A stretch of 15,602 bases of DNA from Bacteroidaceae bacterium (GTDB lineage: Bacteria > Bacteroidota > Bacteroidia > Bacteroidales > Bacteroidaceae): NCBI GenBank assembly GCA_017557475.1, contig JAFYYO010000195.1:1-15602 (forward strand), read 5' to 3'. The notes beneath the pieces were generated by a model. The model had not been told where the DNA came from, did no database searches, and worked only from the letters and a program-made list of their open reading frames with translations. Every line of letters starts with the position of its first letter. The stretch's first letter is position 1. The translations under genes and the position numbers were made by a program. Shown piece by piece: positions 1 through 7,472 of this stretch.

Positions 1-150
1 GTGGCTCTGTCCCCGAGTGAGGGGAGAGCAGTGCTCTGCTCGACGGGGGCAATGGCAAAGCGAAGCGAGGGGTGGGGTAACCTCTAACAACTAACCTATG
101 GACTGCCCCAGCGGGGCTTGACAAAGTTAGCCTGCCATTTCAATGGCAGG
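1..150. repeat. Gene-free cluster of short palindromes
   Basis: No convincing gene lies in 1-477. This first part holds adjacent hairpins: TCCCC/GGGGA at 10-25, GAGCAG-TGCT-CTGCTC at 26-41, GCCCC-AGC-GGGGC at 105-117, and an 8-bp stem with loop TTCA at 131-150. The GCCCC-n3-GGGGC hairpin recurs at 12556-12568 near the other end of the window. Closely packed G/C-rich palindromes are typical of dispersed REP-like intergenic elements in Bacteroidales; assigning this cluster to a particular family is inference. The element may extend beyond the left edge. Confidence 0.55.
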
Positions 151-154
151 GAAT

Positions 155-232
155 CAGACAGACGACAAACAGGGCGTGCCTTTAGGTACGCAACCCCCAC
201 GAAACCCATGTCGCATACCTACGGCATGCAAT
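155..232. repeat. Palindromic repeat with CCGTAGGTA core
   Basis: The stretch contains two hairpins: GCGTGCC-TTTA-GGTACGC at 174-191 with one G-T wobble, and GCATACC-TAC-GGCATGC at 213-229 with one mismatch. Read on the minus strand, the second contains TGCCGTAGGTA, the same core as on the plus strand at 12625-12635. It is preceded by ACAGACGACAAA at 158-169, identical in reverse complement to 13905-13916 inside a lipoprotein gene. Sharing at separate sites shows these are dispersed repeats, not unique sequence. Confidence 0.55.
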
Positions 233-352
233 CCTCCTTCTAAACCTCACCTACCAGCAATTGAAATAACTGGCTACCTCTGTCAAATGCAATCTAAAAC
301 AAAAAAAGCCAAAAACCCCCCAAAAAAAGCCGGGCTATCCTAGACACATAAG

Positions 353-382
353 AAAAGCCCCCGATTCACTTCGATGGCTTTT
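353..382. terminator. Candidate hairpin terminator
   Basis: AAAAGCC at 353-359 pairs with GGCTTTT at 376-382, with a short inner CGA/TCG pairing. The A-rich left flank and T-rich right arm give it a terminator-like look in both directions. It sits about 60 bases upstream of the promoter candidate for the arabinofuranosidase gene and could insulate that gene from transcription arriving from the left. The rest of 233-440 is A-rich sequence with no gene I can support. Confidence 0.35.
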
Positions 383-443
383 GCTGGAGTTGCCTACAAT
401 ATGGAAAATAATCGTTTTTATAGCTTTGTTTCTGATTTTTTGC

Positions 444-451
444 TATCTTTG
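444..451 (+). promoter_or_regulatory. Candidate -7 box TATCTTTG
   Basis: TATCTTTG matches the Bacteroidetes -7 consensus TAnnTTTG, with a TTTG at 425-428 as a possible -33 element. The 15-base spacing is shorter than the usual 19-21, so the -33 assignment is weak. A start just downstream would give a leader of about 20 bases before the ATG at 478. Confidence 0.4.
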
Positions 452-477
452 CCCTGCAAAACATACGTTTATCCGTA

Positions 478-2358
478 ATGATGAAACAAATACTTTCAAT
501 GATGGCGGGGTCGCTTGCTGCTGTGGTTTGCCTGGCCGGAAAGCCCGTCCCCAGCTATTCGGCATATAAGAAGTCGGCACCAAAAGTGGAGGTGAGCGAT
601 GTCCGTCTCTCCGGCTATGTAGGTCAGCGCATCGACGATTGCATCCGCCTTCGCATCATGGGACAGAATGCCGAAGAACTGATAGCTCCTTTTCGTCAGC
701 AGACCGAAACGCGAGGCCTCTGGGCAAGTGAGTTCTGGGGCAAGTGGATTCAGGGTGCGATGAGTGCCTGGCAGTATAATCATGACCCTGCACTCTTGTC
801 CAAGATAGAGGCGGCAGAAACGGGTTTGATGGATTGTCAACTTCCGAAGGGGTTCATCGGCGACTATACTGCCGAGACGGAAACAACGGGCTGGGACATC
901 TGGGGACGCAAATACACGCTTCTCGGCCTGATCAAGTGGTATCGTCTTTCGGGGGAGAAGAGGGCTTTGAAGGCTGCTTGTCGCTTGCTCGACTATACGC
1001 TGACGCAAGTGGGATCAGGCAAGAAATCCATCTATGAATGCGGTTATTATCGTGGAATGCCGCCTGCCAGCATCCTGGAACCCGTAATGTTCCTCTATAA
1101 TGAGACGAAAGATGAGCGCTACCTCGATTTTGCCAAATATATTTCACGAAGCGGCGAACAAGATGGCGGACCTCTTTTGGTGGCAAAAGCCGATGTGCCA
1201 GTGGCTTCGAGATGGCCGTTGAAGCCAGGGCAGAATTGGTGGAGTTGGCATAATGGGCAGAAAGCCTATGAGATGATGTCGTGCTATGTGGGCTTGCTGG
1301 AATTGTATCGTGTCACGGGAGAGAATGCTTTGCTGGAAGCGGCTCGTAAGACTTGGCAGCATATCGTGGATGAGGAACTGAACATAACCGGCGGCTCTTG
1401 CACCTCAGAATGTTGGTACGGCGGAAAGCAGAAACAGACGCAAGCCGCTCAGCATACAATGGAAACTTGTGTGAGCTTCACTTGGATGCAGTTCTGCGAG
1501 CGTCTCATGGACTTCGACGACAGTTCCCGCTATGCCGACCAGATAGAGTTGACGATGTATAACGCCCTGATGGCCAGCATGAAATACGACGGCTCCCAGA
1601 TTGTGAAGTATGTGCCTCTGACGGGATTTCGCCGCGAAGGTGAGAATCAATGCGATGTCCGCATCAATTGCTGCAATGCCAATGGCGTTCGAGCTTTCTC
1701 GATGATTCCCCGTCTCCTCTATCACATTCGAGGAGAGAATCGCGTGGAAGCGAACCTCTACATCCCTTCCGAAGCAACTATTCAGTTGGCAGGCCAGCAG
1801 CTCGTTCTACGGCAAGAGACCGATTATCCCGTTACGGGCGAAGTTAGGATAAAGGTTCTGCAGGCTAAGACGGAAAGGAGTTCAGTCCCAGCAACTACTA
1901 TCGCTCTGCGCATTCCCTATTGGAGCGAGCAAACGACGGTAGAGTTGAACGGCGAAAAAGTTGAGGGCATTCAGCCCGGCACCTATCTCCCTTTGCAACG
2001 CCAATGGAAGCAAGGCGACGAGATATGCTTGCATCTTGATATGGCGGCCCGTCTGCATCGACTGAACGGTATGATAGCCGTCAAGCGAGGCCCTGTGGTG
2101 CTGGCTCGCGACACACGTTTCGACGATGGTTTCATCGACGATGCCCTACACGTACTAAGTGAGAATGGAGTAGTGCAGCTTACTCCTGTTGCAAAGCCCG
2201 AACACGTTTGGATGGCTTTCACAATGCCTGCTCTCATAGGTCCATATTCCGATAGAGAACGCGACCAAAAGGCCATTCATCTTTGCGATTTTGCTTCGGC
2301 TGGCAACACATGGAACGAGTCCCATCGCTATCGCACTTGGTTCCTGCATATTGATTAA
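478..2358 (+). CDS. Secreted beta-L-arabinofuranosidase (GH127/DUF1680 family)
   Basis: This is a 626-residue glycoside hydrolase of the DUF1680/GH127 group, which releases beta-L-arabinofuranose from plant glycans or glycoproteins. An N-terminal hydrophobic segment (about 1-21) indicates export. An alpha/alpha barrel (about 40-425) carries the metal-site signature: E329 and C331 in an ETC motif and the paired cysteines C398-C399. In the characterised family enzyme HypBA1 the equivalent residues bind zinc and one of the paired cysteines is the nucleophile; E311 fits the acid/base glutamate. About 430-620 forms the usual beta-sandwich domains. The start could equally be the second ATG at 481. 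The gene stands alone, with no SusC/SusD pair or other glycosidase beside it, and ends in a hairpin shared with the convergent aldolase gene. The DUF1680 family is clear; GH127 versus its sister families GH142 and GH146 is less certain, as is the substrate. Confidence 0.85.
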   Translation: MMKQILSMMAGSLAAVVCLAGKPVPSYSAYKKSAPKVEVSDVRLSGYVGQRIDDCIRLRIMGQNAEELIAPFRQQTETRGLWASEFWGKWIQGAMSAWQYNHDPALLSKIEAAETGLMDCQLPKGFIGDYTAETETTGWDIWGRKYTLLGLIKWYRLSGEKRALKAACRLLDYTLTQVGSGKKSIYECGYYRGMPPASILEPVMFLYNETKDERYLDFAKYISRSGEQDGGPLLVAKADVPVASRWPLKPGQNWWSWHNGQKAYEMMSCYVGLLELYRVTGENALLEAARKTWQHIVDEELNITGGSCTSECWYGGKQKQTQAAQHTMETCVSFTWMQFCERLMDFDDSSRYADQIELTMYNALMASMKYDGSQIVKYVPLTGFRREGENQCDVRINCCNANGVRAFSMIPRLLYHIRGENRVEANLYIPSEATIQLAGQQLVLRQETDYPVTGEVRIKVLQAKTERSSVPATTIALRIPYWSEQTTVELNGEKVEGIQPGTYLPLQRQWKQGDEICLHLDMAARLHRLNGMIAVKRGPVVLARDTRFDDGFIDDALHVLSENGVVQLTPVAKPEHVWMAFTMPALIGPYSDRERDQKAIHLCDFASAGNTWNESHRYRTWFLHID

Positions 2359-2369
2359 GCGACACGAAA

Positions 2370-2399
2370 AAAGGCCTGAAGCATTTGCCTCAGGCCTTT
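2370..2399. terminator. Bidirectional hairpin terminator
   Basis: A perfect 10-bp stem, AAAGGCCTGA at 2370-2379 and its complement at 2390-2399, encloses a 10-base loop 11 bases after the arabinofuranosidase stop codon. Read on the minus strand the stem runs directly into six Ts, so it terminates the aldolase transcript best and probably serves both convergent genes. Confidence 0.75.
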
Positions 2400-2410
2400 G
2401 GACCACTCCC

Positions 2411-2476
2411 AGCCTCCCCGTAAGGGGAGGAGTTGGACCTTTGCTTCTCCCCATTTAAGGGGGGAGTTAGAGGGGG
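2411..2476. repeat. Pair of G/C-rich palindromes (REP-like)
   Basis: Two palindromes lie in tandem: CCTCCCC-GTAA-GGGGAGG at 2413-2430 and CTCCCC/GGGGAG at 2447-2466, followed by a G-rich tail. They sit between the terminator and the aldolase stop codon. Paired CTCCCC...GGGGAG palindromes are the shape of REP-like dispersed elements in Bacteroidales genomes; family membership is inference. Confidence 0.55.
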
Positions 2477-2478
2477 TC

Positions 2479-3477
2479 TTAGAGCTTATCGTTGCTACCG
2501 AGAACCTCCACAATCTTGTGGATGTACATCTTCTTCATGTTCTCGCGAGCGGGCTTCAGATACTGACGAGGATCGAAGTCACCGGGCTTCTCGTCGAAGT
2601 GCTTGCGGATAGCTGCGGTCATGGCAAGACGGCTGTCGCTGTCGATGTTGATCTTGCAAACAGCGCTCTTGCTGGCTTCGCGGAGCTGCTCTTCGGGAAT
2701 ACCAACTGCATCGGGCAACTTGCCGCCATGAGCGTTGATGGTGTCAACCTCGTCCTGAGGAACTGAAGATGAGCCGTGAAGAACAATGGGGAATCCGGGG
2801 AGACGCTTCTCGATCTCGTGCAGAATGTCGAATGCCAATGGAGGAGGAACGAGCTTGCCGGTCTTCGGGTCGCGAGTGCACTGTGCGGGAGTGAACTTGT
2901 ATGCGCCGTGGCTTGTGCCGATAGAGATGGCGAGGCTGTCGCAACCGCTGCGAGTGCTGAAGTCGACAACTTCCTCGGGCTTGGTATAGTGTGATACTTC
3001 GCTGGCAACTTCGTCTTCAACGCCTGCCAAAACGCCCAGTTCAGCCTCTACGGTAACGTCGTGAGCGTGAGCATATTCCACAACCTGCTTGGTGATGCGG
3101 ATGTTCTCCTCGTAGGGAAGAGAGCTGCCGTCGAACATAACGCTAGAGAAGCCGTTGTCGATGCAGTCCTTGCAGAGTTCGAAGCTGTCGCCGTGGTCGA
3201 GGTGGAGCACAATTTGAGGATGCTCGCAACCAAGTTCTTTAGCGTACTCTACAGCGCCCTGAGCCATGTAGCGAAGGATAGTGCCGTTGGCGTAGTTACG
3301 AGCGCCCTTGCTCACTTGCATGATGACTGGAGACTTGGTCTCTACTGCAGCCTGAATGATGGCTTGCATCTGTTCGAGAGTGTTGAAATTGAAAGCTGGG
3401 ATAGCATAGCCGCCAGCCACTGCCTTTGCGAACATTTCACGAGTGTTCACCAGGCCGAGTTCTTTGTAACTTGTCAT
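2479..3477 (-). CDS. fba: Class II fructose-bisphosphate aldolase
   Basis: This 332-residue cytosolic enzyme reversibly cleaves fructose-1,6-bisphosphate into dihydroxyacetone phosphate and glyceraldehyde-3-phosphate in glycolysis and gluconeogenesis. The class II zinc-aldolase hallmarks are present: HLDHG at 92-96 with catalytic D94 and zinc ligand H95, an acidic AEL segment with E146, GTSHG with H190, HGSSS with H234, and NIDSD at 277-281 in the phosphate-binding region. The protein is full length, with no signal peptide, as expected for a housekeeping gene. The start at 3477 is the first ATG of the family-like N-terminus. It is transcribed alone toward the arabinofuranosidase gene and has an unusual heptamer array just upstream of its promoter box. 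I see no functional link with its neighbours. Confidence 0.96.
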   Translation of the reverse strand: MTSYKELGLVNTREMFAKAVAGGYAIPAFNFNTLEQMQAIIQAAVETKSPVIMQVSKGARNYANGTILRYMAQGAVEYAKELGCEHPQIVLHLDHGDSFELCKDCIDNGFSSVMFDGSSLPYEENIRITKQVVEYAHAHDVTVEAELGVLAGVEDEVASEVSHYTKPEEVVDFSTRSGCDSLAISIGTSHGAYKFTPAQCTRDPKTGKLVPPPLAFDILHEIEKRLPGFPIVLHGSSSVPQDEVDTINAHGGKLPDAVGIPEEQLREASKSAVCKINIDSDSRLAMTAAIRKHFDEKPGDFDPRQYLKPARENMKKMYIHKIVEVLGSNDKL

Positions 3478-3527
3478 AGGAAAGTTTTTAAGTTTATGAG
3501 TTATAAGTTCTTTTGCTTTTCGGGGTG

Positions 3528-3535
3528 CAAAGATA
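3528..3535 (-). promoter_or_regulatory. Candidate -7 box of the aldolase gene
   Basis: On the minus strand this reads TATCTTTG, a full match to the Bacteroidetes -7 consensus TAnnTTTG, about 50 bases before the aldolase start codon. No clean TTTG is found at the -33 distance; that region is occupied by the AAAGTTT heptamer array. Confidence 0.55.
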
Positions 3536-3541
3536 GTACAA

Positions 3542-3576
3542 AAAGTTTAAAGTTTAAAGTTTAAAGTTTAAAGTTT
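3542..3576. repeat. Five perfect tandem AAAGTTT heptamers
   Basis: The 7-base unit AAAGTTT repeats five times without a mismatch. It lies 6 bases upstream (minus-strand sense) of the aldolase -7 box, where the -33 element and upstream contacts would be. Such arrays are prone to slippage, so copy number could vary between strains and change promoter geometry. Confidence 0.85.
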
Positions 3577-3593
3577 TTCTCTTTGCAGTCATT

Positions 3594-3650
3594 TTGCAAA
3601 CTCTGCTTTGCAAGCACTTTTAATTTTTAACTTTTAATTTTTAATTTTTC
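3594..3650. repeat. Inverted repeat and AT-rich direct repeats
   Basis: TTGCAAA at 3594-3600 and TTTGCAA at 3607-3613 form a 7-bp inverted repeat with a 6-base loop, which could be a weak hairpin or an operator. It is followed by AT-rich sequence at 3619-3649 with repeated units close to TTTTTAA, running into the last codons of the EEP gene. No good terminator for the EEP gene is visible, so read-through into the aldolase gene is possible. Confidence 0.4.
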
Positions 3651-4690
3651 ATCTCTTTCACCAGATAGGTGACTGTTGGCAAGTGGTCGCTGAAGCCATT
3701 TTGCCAAACACCGCCGGATGTGGTGCGCTTAGGAGTGCCTTTGTATTTGCCGTCTTGCTGAATGAGATAATCGCGCTTGAAAATGTGGTAGCCATAAAGC
3801 GTGAGTTCCTTGTATTCCTTCTTTCCGTCGAGGTCGAGCATGTTGCGGGAAAGAACGATTTGATCGAAGAGGTTCCAACCTCCTTGATATGAGAGGGTTC
3901 CCTGACCTTTACCTCTGAGAACATCCCACCAAGGATTGTAGAAATCGCCTTCACCCACATCTTTCATCTTTCTCCTAGCACCCAACCATTTTGCCATCGA
4001 AGTGTTATCGGGATCGTCGTTCATATCGCCCATCACCATAATGTGCTGCGAAGGGTCGGCAAGTCGGATACTATCAGTAAGGGCACGAACCTGTCGACCT
4101 CCATAATCGCGGAAGATGCCTTCTGATGCTCGACTTGGCCAGTGGCAAACAACGACCGTCAGTTTATCGCCTGCCAATCTGCCTTGAACGCAGAGGAAAG
4201 GTCGAGTAGCTCGAGTTGTGTCGCCATTCTCATAGACATAGATTTTATGGAAAACCGTATCCACTTTGAAAGCTTTGGGGTTGTAGATCAGAGCGCAATC
4301 GACGCCTCGAGCATCGGGACCTTCGAGATGGCAGTACTTGAAGCCCCTCTGTTGCATGTTGGGCTGAGCCATGAGATCGTCGAGAGCCTTATCGTTCTCT
4401 ACCTCGCTCACGCCAATAATGCTGGCTCCGTAGGGGAGCTTGTCAGTTCCTAAATCGCAAAGAACTCGAGCCATGTTGGCAAGTTTGTTGGTGTACTTGT
4501 TCTCGTCCCAATGATAAGAACCGTCGGGCAGGAAGTCGTAGTCGTTCTTGTGCTCATCGTGGCAAGTATCGAAGAGATTCTCCAGATTGTAGAATGCAAC
4601 TGCATGAACCATGAGCTTGCGATCCTGCGCATTTGAGTAGGCAGCACATAAAAGAAGTGCTGCGATGAAGGTAAAGAATGTATGTTTCAT
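3641..4690 (-). CDS. Secreted endonuclease/exonuclease/phosphatase (EEP) family protein
   Basis: The 349-residue protein has a clear signal peptide (about 1-21, ending SNA before Q22) and a complete EEP fold. The ordered active-site motifs are visible: N35 in FYNLENLFD, metal-binding E96/E98 in SEVEN, H183 in CHWPSR, D222 and N224 in GDMND, and the C-terminal SDH at 334-336. EEP enzymes cleave phosphodiester or phosphomonoester bonds in a Mg-dependent manner; members act on DNA, RNA, inositol phosphates or phospholipids. Export to the periplasm or beyond and its divergent position next to a receptor/lipoprotein operon suggest an extracellular nuclease or phosphodiesterase that degrades a nutrient. 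The sequence does not settle the substrate. All catalytic residues I looked for are present, so I expect it to be active. Confidence 0.88.
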   Translation of the reverse strand: MKHTFFTFIAALLLCAAYSNAQDRKLMVHAVAFYNLENLFDTCHDEHKNDYDFLPDGSYHWDENKYTNKLANMARVLCDLGTDKLPYGASIIGVSEVENDKALDDLMAQPNMQQRGFKYCHLEGPDARGVDCALIYNPKAFKVDTVFHKIYVYENGDTTRATRPFLCVQGRLAGDKLTVVVCHWPSRASEGIFRDYGGRQVRALTDSIRLADPSQHIMVMGDMNDDPDNTSMAKWLGARRKMKDVGEGDFYNPWWDVLRGKGQGTLSYQGGWNLFDQIVLSRNMLDLDGKKEYKELTLYGYHIFKRDYLIQQDGKYKGTPKRTTSGGVWQNGFSDHLPTVTYLVKEMKN

Positions 4691-4736
4691 GTCTAAAATG
4701 TGTTTATATCAAGTCGAGTTTCTTTTCTTCACAGCA

Positions 4737-4744
4737 CAAAGTTA
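4737..4744 (-). promoter_or_regulatory. Candidate -7 box of the EEP gene
   Basis: Minus-strand TAACTTTG matches TAnnTTTG and lies about 45 bases before the EEP start codon. No good -33 TTTG is seen at normal spacing. It shares the 172-base intergenic region with the divergent operon promoter, so one regulator could control both. Confidence 0.5.
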
Positions 4745-4818
4745 ATGCTTTTTTAGGAAGAAAACTCATTTAGCAAAAAAAATATGCCCTTACTTGAAGA
4801 AGATAGCATAATTTTTTA

Positions 4819-4826
4819 TAAGTTTG
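4819..4826 (+). promoter_or_regulatory. Candidate -7 box of the receptor operon
   Basis: TAAGTTTG matches the TAnnTTTG consensus and is 36 bases before the receptor ATG. A weak -33 candidate, CTTG, lies at 4793-4796. This would drive the five-gene operon 4863-12426. Confidence 0.5.
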
Positions 4827-4862
4827 CAGCATAATACATAAATTCTAATAAATGTACGCATA

Positions 4863-7430
4863 ATGAAAATGAAACATCTGCTTTGGGTGCTTTCCTTAGC
4901 GATAGCGCCATTGAGCCACGCTCAGACCAATGGGTCGGTCAGCGTGGATTCGCTGAGCACGGTAGAAGAGGAGTTGTTGTCAGACGACAGTAACTTCACC
5001 TTTACCGAATCGCAGCTTGGCGAAAACGATGACATCACGTCCGATGTCATTCGAATCAATTCAGCCAGCAACGTCTATGCCAGTCAGATTGGTTGGACTT
5101 GGAGTGGCGTTTGGTTCAAGTATCGTGCTCTGGACAATCCCTACAACGACATCTATATGAATGGCGTTCAGGTGAACAACCCGGAAAATGGTCGCTTCTC
5201 TTATTCCACAATTGGCGGTATGAACGATGCCGTTCGCAACAAAGACGATGTGGGAGCTTTCGAGGACAACAACTTCTCTTTCAGTGGAATGGGTGGTAGC
5301 AGTAACTACAACCTTCGAGCCAGCCAAATGCCAGCAGGCCACAAGGCGACGTTCTCCGTAGCCAATCGCAACTATCACCTTCGTGCCATGTATTCTTATG
5401 GAACGGGCTTGAGTAAAGACGGTTGGGCTTTCTTCGGAACAATTGGCTATCGCTGGGCAAACATGAATGCAGCAGCTATCAAGGGCACTTTCTATAACAG
5501 CCTCGCTTACTTCCTGTCAGCTCAGAAAGTCTTCAACGATAAGCATTCGTTGAGCATCGCCACTTGGGGCAGTCCAACAGAGCGAGCAACAGCTGGTGCA
5601 AGTACCGACGAAGCATATTGGCTTGCTAACGACTATCAGTACAATCCCTATTGGGGCTATCAGAACGGCAAGAAGAGAGCCAGTCGCGTAGTCAATAACT
5701 TCGAGCCCAGTGTCCTTCTTACTTGGGACTACAATATCAGGGAAGATATGAAGCTCACCTCGAGTTTCTTCTTCAAAGACGCTAAGTATAAGAGCACTAA
5801 GCTCAACTATAGCGGCACCAATCCGCATCCTGATTACTGGAAGCGCTTCCCTTCATATAATTATGATGTTTGGGAAAGAGATGGCGATTACACCTACGAC
5901 AACGCTTCGTTCTGGACGGCTTACGACAATTGGCAGGACGAGCACTATCGTCAGATTAACTTCGACGAACTCTACTTCGCTAATACTCAGCTCAACAAGA
6001 TTGGAGCAGATGCAATCTATTGGATTGAGGCTCGTCACAACAATCACTTGATGACCAACCTCTCGAGCACTTACGAGTGGAACGTTATGCCAGGCATGAA
6101 ACTGAGTGCAGGTATCCAGTTGCTCAGTAATCGCGGTTCGCACTATCGGACTATTGATGACCTTTTGGGCGGCGAGTACTTCCACAACACCAACACCTAT
6201 CTTGTCGGCGACTATCAGGAAACTTCTACCGAAGCGATGTACGACGTAAATCACGGCTACCAGAAGCTTATAGAAGGCGACCGTTATGGTTACGACTATG
6301 ACCTCTGGAACCAAGATATGAAGCTTTGGGCAAGCTTCAATGCGGATAAGGGCATTTCTCACAACTTTGTGGCTGTCAAGATGGGTGGACGTAGAATGTG
6401 GCGTAATGGCTTTATGCGTAACGGTCTTTTCCAGGACAACAGTTACGGCAAGAGCGGTATTGCTCGTTTCCTCGATGGCGGCATAAAGATGGGTTCTACG
6501 TTAAACTTGGGCAAAGGTCATGCTATAACCGCAGGTTTGGGCTATGAACTGAGGGCTCCAGGAGCTTCTGTCGCTTTCATGTGTCCCGAAATGAACAACG
6601 ATTATGCTATGAACCTCGCCAATGAGAAAGTGTTCAGCACTGAACTCGGCTATGCTATCAATAACAAATGGTTCCGCCTCAACTTGAGTGGATACTACTA
6701 TCATATCGGCGATGGTAACGAGTGGCAGCAGTTCTACAACGACGACAGCAATAGCTTCTCCTACAATAGTCTTACTGGTGTGAAGAAAGAATACTTAGGT
6801 GTTGAACTTGGCTTAAAGTTCAAGATTACCAGCAGTCTCGACCTCCTTGCATTGGGTACTTATAGCGAAGCCAAGTATACTGATGATACCGATGTCAACT
6901 GGATGAGCAGTACAACAGGTAAGATGAATCAAGAGATTTGCCACAACAAAGGAATGCGTGCAAGCGGAACTCCTTTGGCTGCAGCAAGCCTTGGCTTGAA
7001 CTATCGTATCAAGCGCTGGTATCTCAACTTGACTGGCAACTACTACGACCGCATCTATCTCTCTTACAGCACAAACATGCGCTATGAGCAGAACCTGAAG
7101 AATGCAGGTCGTTATCATGCAGGAGAATATGATGTTCCTGAGCAGGCAAAGGGTAACGGCGGCTTTATGCTTGATGCAAGCATTGGTCGTCAGTTCTATG
7201 TGTTCCATCATCCTCTTAGCGTAAATTTGCAGCTCTGCAACCTGACTAATCGCCGCAATATCACAACTGGCGGTTACGAGCAGAGTCGAAGCAACTATAG
7301 TGTGACCGAGACTGAAAGTGCAGGCACAGAGGTGACAACGAAACCTCGTACCTACAACTTCGAGAAGAATGCCAAGAAGTTCTATGCTCAAGGCTTCAAC
7401 TTCATGCTCAATCTGAACTATAGGTTCTAA
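4863..7430 (+). CDS. TonB-dependent receptor-like outer membrane protein
   Basis: This 855-residue protein begins with a signal peptide (about 1-20, ending SHA) and an acidic stretch. A plug-like region (about 60-130) contains the receptor-type motif IYMNGVQVNNPENG, and a long barrel region is rich in alternating aromatic strands. It ends in YRF, the terminal aromatic typical of outer membrane barrels. TonB-dependent receptors import ligands across the outer membrane using TonB energy. Unlike most SusC proteins it has no N-terminal carboxypeptidase-like domain and no SusD partner; the following genes encode other lipoproteins. No TonB box is evident to me. It is first in a five-gene operon and divergent from the EEP enzyme. 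A barrel of this kind with a degenerate plug could also act as a plain surface porin. An ATG two codons later is an alternative start. Confidence 0.8.
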   Translation: MKMKHLLWVLSLAIAPLSHAQTNGSVSVDSLSTVEEELLSDDSNFTFTESQLGENDDITSDVIRINSASNVYASQIGWTWSGVWFKYRALDNPYNDIYMNGVQVNNPENGRFSYSTIGGMNDAVRNKDDVGAFEDNNFSFSGMGGSSNYNLRASQMPAGHKATFSVANRNYHLRAMYSYGTGLSKDGWAFFGTIGYRWANMNAAAIKGTFYNSLAYFLSAQKVFNDKHSLSIATWGSPTERATAGASTDEAYWLANDYQYNPYWGYQNGKKRASRVVNNFEPSVLLTWDYNIREDMKLTSSFFFKDAKYKSTKLNYSGTNPHPDYWKRFPSYNYDVWERDGDYTYDNASFWTAYDNWQDEHYRQINFDELYFANTQLNKIGADAIYWIEARHNNHLMTNLSSTYEWNVMPGMKLSAGIQLLSNRGSHYRTIDDLLGGEYFHNTNTYLVGDYQETSTEAMYDVNHGYQKLIEGDRYGYDYDLWNQDMKLWASFNADKGISHNFVAVKMGGRRMWRNGFMRNGLFQDNSYGKSGIARFLDGGIKMGSTLNLGKGHAITAGLGYELRAPGASVAFMCPEMNNDYAMNLANEKVFSTELGYAINNKWFRLNLSGYYYHIGDGNEWQQFYNDDSNSFSYNSLTGVKKEYLGVELGLKFKITSSLDLLALGTYSEAKYTDDTDVNWMSSTTGKMNQEICHNKGMRASGTPLAAASLGLNYRIKRWYLNLTGNYYDRIYLSYSTNMRYEQNLKNAGRYHAGEYDVPEQAKGNGGFMLDASIGRQFYVFHHPLSVNLQLCNLTNRRNITTGGYEQSRSNYSVTETESAGTEVTTKPRTYNFEKNAKKFYAQGFNFMLNLNYRF

Positions 7431-7472
7431 ACGTCATATTCGAACACATTATTATAAATAATATAGGAAGCA

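Noticed and set aside
143..343. 66-codon open frame near the left edge
   Set aside because: It crosses two hairpins and a poly-A-rich stretch; the composition is not protein-like and no initiation signal is seen.
1..477. Possible tRNA or small structured RNA in the left gene-free stretch
   Set aside because: I could not draw a cloverleaf or recognise a known RNA; the hairpins look like dispersed DNA repeats.
381..569. 62-codon open frame before the arabinofuranosidase gene
   Set aside because: It overlaps the real gene in another frame and covers the candidate promoter; the hydrophobic look comes from AT-rich promoter DNA.
3061..3564. 167-codon frame antisense to the aldolase gene
   Set aside because: Shadow of a highly conserved gene in the opposite frame; the protein matches nothing I know.
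4863..7430. Classical SusC/SusD pair
   Set aside because: The receptor lacks the N-terminal carboxypeptidase-like domain and the next gene is DUF5689-like, with no SusD features.
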